A stretch of 64,000 bases of DNA from Oopsacas minuta (lineage: Eukaryota > Porifera > Hexactinellida > Lyssacinosida > Leucopsacidae), in the NCBI GenBank assembly GCA_024704765.1, contig JAKMXF010000357.1, forward strand, positions 1 to 64,000. The letters run 5' to 3'. Shown one piece after another: positions 35,301 through 47,300 of this stretch (its first letter is position 1; each line of letters begins with the position of its first letter). Made by a program: the position numbers and the translations under genes. The notes under the pieces were generated by a model that saw only the letters and a program-made list of their open reading frames with translations, was not told the origin of the DNA and searched no databases.

Positions 35301-38300
35301 ATTTGCCAAGTATATATCGATCCAAAATAAACCGGATAAAATCCAGGACCAATGTTGACACTAATTCGAGGCAAAAGTTCTTCACCACAGTGCAAAATGC
35401 ACATAATTGCTAATAAAAGCAACATTCTTAATAAACTTCAGTTGACAAAATTAATAAGACAACAACCCAAAATTGAATTAATACATGCGCCTCATTTGGA
35501 CTAACGCAGACATTCAAAAAATTTGGACTAATGCCAATTTTGACATTTTAGGGCTGGTGTTCATTGAACCCTCATTTTGGGCCTGGCTCGGACAAGTCAA
35601 TTCTTGGAAAAAATTCACAACTTTGACGGAAGTATGACGTAATTATAATGAAATTAATCTGGATGTATGTATATGTTTGTATGTCCAGAATTGATTGAAG
35701 AAACTGGAAGACCCCAGGGCTGATTGTCGGCATACAGGGGTATTTTAGAGGTTCAATAGACCACATTAATCTATAATTAATTCTATTTTATAAAGTTACG
35801 TTTTGTGAGAGTGGGCAAGATGTACATGTTTTTCAGGTTTGCCTTTGGCTATTTTTCACAGTTTTGACCGCCTCACTCATTGAAAAAATTTAACATGCTC
35901 ACATGTGTATTCCAGGAATATTTCATTCAATATCTACGGAATAAGTAATTAAAAGAATTAGTCGACGTATTTTACTAAATGTTAAAAATATTAGTTAAAT
36001 TTAATTGGTCAATTAATAAATAACTAGCGCGATTCGATTGCTAGGTCGCTGCACGACAGCTTGGTGCCTCAGGTTAGCTTAGGTATTCAACAGCGAAATT
36101 TCTTGATGGTTTGGGTCGCTAAACGACTCTATATTATACTCGGCACTACATGCCTTGAGAATTATTTTTCGGAAATTTTGATTTTATATTATCCATGGTC
36201 GATTAGTAATTTATTTTTACAATTCATGGGTTTCCAAAATTCATATATTATCAAACCATAAAGGCATAATCGTACGTACACTTTGGCTCTTCTAATCGAT
36301 TTCTTTGCATCGATTTACTATATACACATAATTTCAAACACATGGTGCTACCTACATGCGTATTTCCCCTAAAGTACCTGTTTTTGCCCACTGTATATAT
36401 ATTTATTGAGTATGTATATTCTTCGACAATATAGTGGTGGTTATAGTAGTAATTATTGTGTAATATTCAATTAACAAACCATAGCTAGCTACATGTTTAA
36501 CAAATTGGAGTTTGAAAAAAATGCGAATTGGAACTATTGAGCAACTTTTGCATAGTAAATAAACTGGATTAACAGCCTACCATTGTGCCTAGATTTATCA
36601 CATTCCACCCACATGCCAAATTCAAGTTTGTAGCTCTTACCAGTCCCTCAATCAATTCCGAATAATAAAAAACAAAAGAAAACCATCGACAAATTATATA
36701 ATAGATATAATTTTTACTCACTCAACCAAATGAGAATGCTCAATCAGGGGTTTATACATAAATTTCTGAACCGGCACATTTCTTATCCTGGCTCTCCTGA
36801 GATGGCACTTTTTTGGAGGGTGACATATTGATCCTGACTAATTTGAGTCTCATGCCCGACACTTTTGTACTATATGATTGCTGAACTGGCACTTTTTGGT
36901 GCCAGCCAAGCACCTAGATAAACACCTGTGCTAAATATAACGAGCACGGATCATATCTTTAGCGAGAACATGCTTATTGACCATAATGAGCATATTTACT
37001 AGCCTATTTACAACTTCGAGTATGTTATCATTGTGAGTTTTTACATTTCCCCTCTTGTTTTGACTCTGATGAATTCATTTTACGCATATAATTTAACACT
37101 ATATGCAAGTTTATTATAAATTCAAAAGAATCAATTCAAGCATAATCATATAAATACTGGTATCGTATCGTTGCAAATAACTTTCAATGTTTAATGTAAA
37201 TATTGGGGGCGAAAAGATGCCTTCGCTCATTCAATAAAGTATTTGGGGGTGATTGCGCCGAGGAACGCAGCCTATGATTAAAAGAAAATCATGGAGAAAA
37301 AAGTGTATAAATACCAAACAGTGGAACCTGCATAAACCGGCACTTGTATAATTCGGAAGCTTCCGACAATACAAATTCACCTGCAAATCCGACAAAATTT
37401 CCATATCCCCACGAGTGCTGTTTTATACAAGTTCTACTGTAAAAATAAATTATAGGATGCTATCGCATAAAATAATGGTCAAGGTATGTTAGAAGAAATC
37501 ACACTTACTCAGGAGCCAACATCTGACATACTTCTTGATCTGTATAGCCTTCAAGTTTGTACATACCAGATGCTTTCTGCATAATATCTAATGAAACAAA
37601 TATAAAATTAAAGGCTGTGTCGACAGCGCTGGTGTAGTCAGGCATATTGGGTAGGGGCAATTACAATAATTTATAAAACTTCACATGGATCTTTAGACGC
37701 AATCCTATGCAATTACATCATCTAAATCTCTCCATTTGATAAATAAAAATGTCGAGCCGACAGACTGGTAAGAAAAACATTGGAATCTATATTAATTTGA
37801 AGGCTGTGGTTAGAGTGCCGGTAACAGCACTTTAAGGAATAAATGTTTGAGTGCCGTTGCAGGAATAGAAAAACAAAGGAAGAGTTTTGGGAATATCATC
37901 GTACGCCTAGATAATAAATTGCTGCTATGGGCTTCATCTAGATTTAGGTAACCCGCACATCCTAAGTGTCAATAGATTAAATTTCGCGCACCCTAGGGTA
38001 TTAAAAACATGGGGATATCACCTGATAAACGCACCCTCATAAATATTTTCCAAATGTCACGAAACCAGATAAAGGCCTCCTGTCGCCGTATTCACTAAGA
38101 AGTTAAGCACTAAGTTCGAACATAAAACGCAATTAGTCTTTATGTATACAGTGGAGTCTCCCCAAACGGACACTCCAAGAAGCGGACAACCCGCTACAAC
38201 GAACAAACATCGTGGCACGAATTGAATTCGCCAAGCATGTAATCACTACTAAGCCGTCTCTGAGGAGCGGACAATTTTCCACAACGGACAGATACCATGA

Positions 38301-41300
38301 CCCAACGTCTCCGTTATTCGGAGACCCCTCTCTATGTGAATATATATGTTTGTATATTCAGAATTGATTGAAGAAACTGGAGGACCTCCAGGGCTGATTA
38401 TTGGCATACAGGGGTATTATGGGCCTAGCTCGGACAAGTTTGAGTGTTGGACGAAAATTCAAACATATGACGACATTATGCGATCATTGTGATAATTTGG
38501 ATTTTCGAATAATCACATTATTAACAACTGCTCAGCCAATATAAAATTATAGAAGTTTGAAATTTGAATCACAAGTACCCCTCAATGTGACAAATGTCCT
38601 GACGTTATGATTCTTACTAAAAGCTAACGCCTTATTGGATCATTACGTATCATGACTGTACAAAAATTTTCCAAAGTTCGAAAAATTAAAAATTTCGTAA
38701 TACCCGTAGCAAGAGTGCCGAGATTACTAACCAAAAGCCACGTAGTAGCTCCGGTATTACCATTGAAGGCCATTAAATGGAATTTGAATGGACCGTAGAT
38801 AATAAATTTTCCGCAAAATATATTATCCTCGAGGCACATAGTGCCGAGTATAATACTTGGTTCATCAAGAAATTTAGCTATTTAATACTTAAGCTAACCA
38901 GAGGCACCAAGCTGTCGCGCAGCGACCTATCAAGCGAAGCCCGCTAGTTATTAATTAATTGGTCAACGAGTTTCATATTTGAATACTAAAAGAAGCAGAA
39001 TTGGTAGATAATGGCATTTTACACATATTGGTCCTTTGCTTCTAACGGAATTGTCCAGTTTGGCTTAGTCTATGCTTTCTACCGTCCACATACCCAGAGC
39101 TGGGAGTTGTGCCCCCTCAGTCAAAAGTTCCTGGTTAATCTATTGCTGTGACGAAAATAGTGAAATTAAGTACATGAAGGAACAAAGTAAATTTCATGTG
39201 AACATTAAAGTGCCTTTGTGTGAATATTTATCGAAGTTTGTTTCATAGAAAATCATTGAAAGGGGCTGAGAAAGAGCACTTGGTATAAGGAGTTCATACT
39301 ATGTTGGTGTTAACGAGAGTATGCTCTACACTGCATGTCTTCCTCAAGTCAATAAACATACCAGACATTTCTTCTTTATCCAAATGTGTAGTTACTTTAT
39401 CCAGCTTATGTATTTGTGAAATTGGAGCGGAAAGCTTACTGGGATTATCATACCCTGAACTTCTCTTGCGCATGACATGAGGAAGACTACCGTATTTATT
39501 TTCCGTTCCGTAAAAGTTTTCAGTTCCTATATCACTGGTTGTGTGCATGTGAATATTTTTACGTCCAATCTTGTCGCTCTTCGGAGGGTTAGGAGTTTTT
39601 CTCTTTTTTATACGGGCGTCAAGAGAAAGGCTCGATAACTAAAAACAAAACAAACAGGATGCAAATTAATCTAATGTTGCCAATAAGTAAATACAGTAGA
39701 ACTCAGTTAGCACGTACCTATCTCCAAAAACGGAATATATAAATTCTTGTACTAATTTCTTAGGAAGAATATTAAGATACGACGTACTTCGGTAGCACGT
39801 ACTAATTTTACTTCCCCAAGTGTTACGTCATATCCGAGTTCTACTGTAATTAATACAAAATTGAGCATGAAATAAAACTAAAACGAATATTGTCGAACCT
39901 CTGAGATCCGAACCTTCAAGATGTGGGCGGCATTTCGCCAAAAGGATTGAAATTCAATTAACCATTTCCTGTTAATAGAGTTTTTGTTATACTTAGTGTC
40001 ACACAATCCTTAGTAATCACAAACCGTTAAAACGTCAGGATGTGCTAATTCAAATGAATCTCGATTTGTATCTATACTATTAAAACTCAATTAATCTGTA
40101 TGATAACTTATCATGGGATAATTACATCATCATGAATGTACAAAAATCAATTTCCAGAGTTTTGGGTTCTTTCCCTAGACCTGAGAGAAAATCCAAAAAT
40201 ATACTTCATAATACGTTATTATACTTAGGGGCGCAGCCAGCCTCTTTACGAGGGGGCACGAGGTGACGCGGAAGACTTGTAAGGGGCGCAACATGGCTTC
40301 TATAATACTACATACTATGGCTTGCAAAGCAAAGAATTACCCAAATAATTGCCAGTGCATTGAAAATATTTGATTTGAACATAAAGAATTCACAAATTGT
40401 CATGAATCATAGCCTACTAAAGATATGATTTGATCACTAATTTGGGCAAAGGATAAGAAGTGGATATATTTTGATGGGAAAATCTATCATTGCCGATAAC
40501 AAGAAACTTGTACATTTTCACTAGACTAAATGTATTATTCATATCTAAGAATTCACAAAAGCCACATTCGCGAAAATTTTCAGATCGAAGTGACGTCATT
40601 TATTAGCGTAATTGGCAAATTATGTTCAAAATGTTGAAATACCAAATTATCTAAAACCGTATCTGTACAATTTTAAGTACTTTTTCATGATAAAGATCGT
40701 ACGTTTGTGAGTTATCGCACAGACCATGGATGTCAGATGTTTTGCCAATATCCACTTATAACACGATAATCGTGGAAATAAAGTCAAATCAGGATAGCCA
40801 TTATATAGTATACATCCAACTTCACATACCCTTGTGATACATTTGATATGATATCTCGTACCAATATGACGTGATCATGAATATGTCCATTTTTGAGATT
40901 GTGCAATAATCTTGAGAGATATTATATCAAAATGTATCACAAGGGTATGGGAAGTTGGGTGTAAACTATAAAATGGAGCAGTTATTAATTATATTGCCAA
41001 TTACGTTAACAGATGACGTCACTTCGATCTGAAAATTTCACAAATGTGGCTTTTGTGAATGCTTAGATATGAATAATACATTTATTCTGATGACAATGTG
41101 CAAGTTTCTTATTATCTGCGATTATAGAATTTCCCATCAAAATATATCCACTTCCTTTTAACTATGGTCCAGTGAAATTTGACTCAGTAATCAGGACTTA
41201 TCTTTAGTAGGCAATGCATGAATTAAATTCAACTATTATTTGGGAATCACATACTGCGGAACATTCTCCATCAAACTGCTGATGTGACCCCGAATAGTAG

Positions 41301-44300
41301 AGGGAATATGTCGGAAAAAGGAACCAAGACTACGGGTGGCGCTTTGGGGGCTACAGCCCCCCCCGTCGGGGAATGAATTGGAAGAAATTTGACAAGAATA
41401 TGAATTCTGAAATTAATTATTTCTGTAAGGATATTCGCCAGTATTTCCACCTTTCAACTTTTTACTATTGACGTGTTTGATAATGTACTTTCACTCAATC
41501 GCCAATACTGTCAGAGAACCATTATGCTACTGCAATTGAATAGCAAAGTGACAAAGATTCACTGCTACTGCAATTGTAAAACAGTGTAGCATTCTAGGAT
41601 TTATTCACAAATTTAGACCCCCCATTGGGGACATCGTAGAATTAATTTACTATTCTTGCAAAGCATCTAATGATCCCTGAATTATCCAGGGAAAATATAG
41701 GATATATCTGGCTTAATTTCTCATTAAAGAGGGAAAATACGTTTCATTTGCATATTAAATTAGAAATCCAGGGTAAATTTTGAAAAGTCATGGAATTCGA
41801 AAAATATTTAGTGCAACAGTTACAAGGGGTTGGTAAGTATGATTACTTAAATATTGAGGTAGTTATGCACACTGATTGATTGGTTGTGGAACACTATTAC
41901 AAAGTAGTACTTGTGATTGCTATCTTGCACGAAGTGAGATGGCAAAATATTTGTAGCAATATATAAAAGCTTTCAGAAAAATGGAGAGAGAAGAATAAAC
42001 TCACACTCCTATCCTTCCTGAGAATAGCATCTAATTTAGTAGAATCTTTGTTAGAAACTAAACTAGATGCTGTACTAATGACACTAGTAGATCTGCTATA
42101 TTCAGAACACACGCTATTTAAGTCATCGTCCAAACTATCCTCTAATGACTCGCAGTAAATACTCCCATACTTCGTACAGAATAATACCTCTTGTTGAGAA
42201 TCTCTCCTATTATCTGGATTCATTCGGTGCCAGCTCAGAGAATGTGAAATATTAGGATGAGATCTACATTAAGAGAAAAGTACATCTATAAACAAACAAT
42301 TTGTAACTAAAGAAATCATATCAGACACATGTCATAAGATAAGAATATCGAAACCACTGTAGAAAAGACAGAGGGAAGGAATAGAGGGATATGTTCAACC
42401 CAATTAATCAAGTCAAGTTTTGACTCGTGGCCTCACGCTAATCTATTCGCTTTTTGTCTCAACTATATCTTATCAGACATAGCATTCTATCACAAGGCAA
42501 TGGTGCGCTTAATAATATTTGGACTTTATTAATTAATGCCAGGAGCAGGGAGGGAGATCGCCCTCCAAAAAATGAGGCACAGTGGGCATTTAGGTGGAAA
42601 TAGGCCTGATCTATATGATCTTAGATTTTGGTGCGAATATCTCTTCGAATTCAGCATATCTTCAAACGTAGAATTACGTAATTTCATTATGAATAAACAA
42701 GTGTGTTGGTTGTTATGGTAACGGATGTCATTCTTCTGTTGATCGAAATGTCTGTTTTGAAGTTTATCAAATTGATCAAGTTTTGTTGCGGTATTTTTAG
42801 CAATTGTAGCTGAAAAAGGAGAAATTTCTCTAAGCTTATGAAAGCTAGAGCCGAAACCGGTTTATTCTTACTTATCGGTTTTTACTGTTCCGACAATACT
42901 CTAGTATAGTGGGCCAGTAATGAAATCACTGCGTTTATAATTATATTTTCTATAACCACAAATGGTGCATAGCCAAAAATATTATCGAATAAGGGCTAAA
43001 CTTTTCAGAGAATTATAGATTTTTCTTATTATATTAGAGTGGAAATAATTAGTAAGAAAAATTATGTAGACTCAAACTTAACAAATTAATTTTAGTGGAT
43101 TATTGAAATTATGTTATTCTACTAAATATCCATTTTAGCAAAGAAAGATAAAATTGAATTTTAATAATCTTGTTAGACATTTAAAAATGTAAAATCGAGC
43201 CTACGTCCCTGTTTACCCTATTTAACAAGTGGAAGCTAATCTCTAGGATAATTTTGAAATATTCACCACAAGGTGTGAAGATATGATTAATCATATGATA
43301 AATCAGTGTATATATATTTAATAGAATCGCAGTCGACATCAATACATATACAATACAGTGCTAATTAAATTACAAACATTCCATCAGAACTAATTTTATG
43401 CATTCATGTCTAATTGTAAAACCTTACAATCTGATTGGGCTAAAATACAGAGGTGTCAAAAGGTGTGTAAATATGCACATTAGAAAATTTTCTAATGTCA
43501 GGTGCACAACTAGATGTACTACGAGTTCACATAGAGCCAAAACATCTATACTATTAAAAGTATTAAAAGAAAATTATTGGTATAAATTCAATTCAATGTG
43601 TACTCCGTCCAATTATACATGTATATATGAGGCTATTATTAGGGAATTAGGATCTTTCGAAGATCGTACGATCCAGATCTAGATCCTTCTTGAGGATCAG
43701 AAGAGAATGGTTGATCCATTTGTAATAGTAGGATTCATGATCGAAATTGGATCGATAATTTTCTGAAAGATCCTAATAATTCCAAATATTTACAAGTAAC
43801 AGTGCTGTTTATGTTCCTATCGTATTTTCTTACTACATTTTCCTGCAAAATATCCGTTAGAAAACACCAGTTTCGGCAGCATGTAGAATCAAAGCTGTTA
43901 CTATTACTGGCATATTCTGTCAGATCAAAAATCGTTTACCGAGGTGCAAATCTACAGGCCACAATGAACTCTTACAAATTTTCAAGCTCTTAATCATAAT
44001 CTGTGTGGACTGAATAGATTTTGACTAGTTGTAAATTTCTACTAGGCGCCTCATAATCTATATGCTGCTAGCTGATACGTCATGATTTTTGGTGTACCGT
44101 GTAGGTATTTCCTAAAAATCTATTGGCCTCGCAATTCAATTAGATATTGGACCATGTATTTAGAGTCAATTTAAATTATGTCGTCTCCTCATTACATTAA
44201 CCTTTAATTACTTGATTTTGAGAAGAGATAGAAATAAAAATACGACGTAGGGTTCAGGCAGTGAGAATAACCTGGCTTTACCGGTAAAATTGGTAATAAC

Positions 44301-47300
44301 AGATCCATTGCTAAGCAATAACCATGAATAATATGAAAAAGGAAAATTGTTGGGATATCTAATTTCACTTCCTAGCCAACATGATCAATCCACAGTTTAT
44401 GGGGCAGAGGCTTTCATGTGAATACAAGGAAGAAGCGAGGAGTTTACAAACTCTATTAAATGCTTCTCTTTGCCAAAACCTTATAAATTTCAGGGAAAGG
44501 CTGCACAATTCCCCGCATCTATATTGAATGTACAAATACATTGGATCAGGTACGTGATGGAAAATTCGTAAAACTTCGTAGAACATGCGTTGCGATATAG
44601 CTATCCATTAATGAATCTTTCCGTCAAGTTCAGCAATTATTGTAGTGATTTTCTTGAATTTTGGCTTCATTCAAACCCAACACGGAACAGATTGGCATTT
44701 GATAAAGCGGGCAGGTTAGTAGCTTGTTTCAGAGATTTGAGAGGATGTCAAGAATTTAAGTGGGAATGAATATTGGCAAATTATACATCAATTAATTATC
44801 TTACCTATCCTGCTATTATTAAACAAGGATGCTTTCGCCATATAATTATCATGCTAGTACTACAATTAGGTTTTGACCAGTTTTTACTGTTAAATCCAGT
44901 AAGAAGGTTTTGGAAAGGACGGTTTACCGGCTTATACCACATGGACAAAACCTAGCAACTCTGCACAGGTAGGGAAAGGGTTCAAAATTTATGGAATTTT
45001 GTGGGCTAAGTAACATGTATACGCCCCTCTACAAAGTATAAACAATTGAAATACCCAAAGTCATTAGTTTCATCACTTTGACGCATCAGCTGAGGTTTGC
45101 AAGTAGCATATTTGTCTCTTTCTAAAAGATCTGATAAAGATCCAGGTCTTTCCTCATAAAATTCCAGGTAAGAAGAATCTTCCTTATCTCGTATAGACTC
45201 ACAAACGGTATCACTTAGTTTTCGATTATTAGGTAGCGACACAGTAGGGATTTGTAAGAGAATACGTCTTTGAGAGAGTGGCAAATGCGCATGACTATTA
45301 GAGTAAACGATTAGAAATATAAAACCAATTATAAAGTAGAAAAGAAATGTACAGCCGACAGACTGGTTGTGCAACACGAGCCTCTGGTATATGTTTGTTA
45401 GCACAAAACGGATTATTTATATCACTGAGTAATATAAAATTGGGGAAAATTACAGTCGAAAAGTTAATTAGAAAATAGATTGTTTGATGCATTGGAAATC
45501 CGAGCAGAGCGAGGAAAACATCTAAAATTACAACCTGTGCAGACAACTTAGTCTATTAAATTCAATTGTTTAAAAAGTGGAACTAATAATTGGAGGCATC
45601 ATGAGAGGTTAGATTTAATCTCATTACACATAGTGGCTCCAATTAATAGTGCAACTTTGTAAACAAATTTATTTAATAGACTAAGCTGTCCGGACAGGTT
45701 GTTATTTTGTATTTTCCTCTTTCGAAAAGTGTGAAATTTTTGCCACTTTTCCTTTCATAATTTTTGCTAGAGGCAGACAAAAGTTTGGCCAGTGTGAAAT
45801 AGTGGAACTTTGTGTCCGATTGATAAGCTAAGGGGAGAAGCACACCCGACGAATATCTTCAATAGTTCTCACAACACATATCACCATAATTCAATTCAGT
45901 TTTTACTGCAGGGCTTTTACGGAGAAAAAATAATAATATAGAAAAAATATAGGCAACCATTTCAATACTGGGCCACTATACTAAAGTATAGTCGGCACAG
46001 TAAAATCGTATACCGAGGTGCACATCTCCACACATGCCTGCAACGTCTAGTAAAATTCCAAGACCCCAGTCCTAATGCCCTGGCCAGGATAGGTGACACG
46101 GCCGGACATCAGCACTCATTTTAGTAGTGCCACCTATACAGTTACTATTATAGCTTCGTTACAATACTAGTAGTAATAGGAACCATACAAAAACGATAGG
46201 AATATGTATATGCAAATCTCACAATATTTACAATCTAAGAAATACAAAAGTTAAACAACTGATAAGTACGAAAAACAGGTTTCGACTGACAGCTGCACTT
46301 TATTATTCTATTCGTCTATTTTGATTGTGGACCATTGAACTAATTGATTGAAATTGAAAGTTTCGAGTTAGTACAACTTGTGCTCATTAGTAATTCTAAA
46401 TTAAGTATATTGTATGAAACAGCACGATTACTTCCTACTTTCACAAATTGATCAACGAGCCTCTTGCGATCCTCAAAAAGGATCTAGATCCTAATTATCC
46501 GATCTTTGATCGAAAAATCCTAATGCCCTAGTTGTTGGCTTGTGATACTGGAAGAAATATCTCTTGATGAGTTGGGTATTTTTTGGATTACTTAATTATA
46601 TTGATTCCAATTGTTGGTTTTGGAATTTTTCTTATTTCGCAATGGAGCACGACTAGTTCCATAAGCACATGATTGTATTAACCGTAGGCGCATGCGTCTA
46701 TTACATTTTAATTACTCAGTTATACATTTTATCCTCATGTACAGTCCAAACTAGGGTGAGGGAATGGTGGGAAAATGATGAGGCAAGGCGCTGCCGGTCC
46801 TCAATGAATAGATGGGGTACGGCACCGCCGTACCACAAGAAATTAAGGAGGCACTGCCATGGGCGTAGAATTCTTTCAAAATCGCAAAAAATTGTGGGGC
46901 GAGATATATATTTATTATTCAACCATTTTCATTTCTATCACATTCTACGAGAATCTACTGCATATCTAGCATAAAATATGATATCAAATATTGGAGGAAA
47001 TAAGAGTATACTTCATTGTCATAACTAACAAAAATTTAATTTCATCAAATATCTGTTAAGGTTTTTACCTAAACAGCTTCGTTGAAAAGATTTCAGTCAA
47101 TTAGGATAATCATAAATGGGATTCGTCTCAATTAATGTTACAATTAATACAGTTTCCTTCATTACTGAAGTTTTACGTGAATATTTAACTACACATTGGG
47201 GAAAAACGATCCAAAAAGTGGGGAGAGCCCCCCTCGCCCAAATTTTACGCCACTGGGCACGGCGCCCCCGGACCTTAGCTAATCCATCAGTTAGTTGTTG

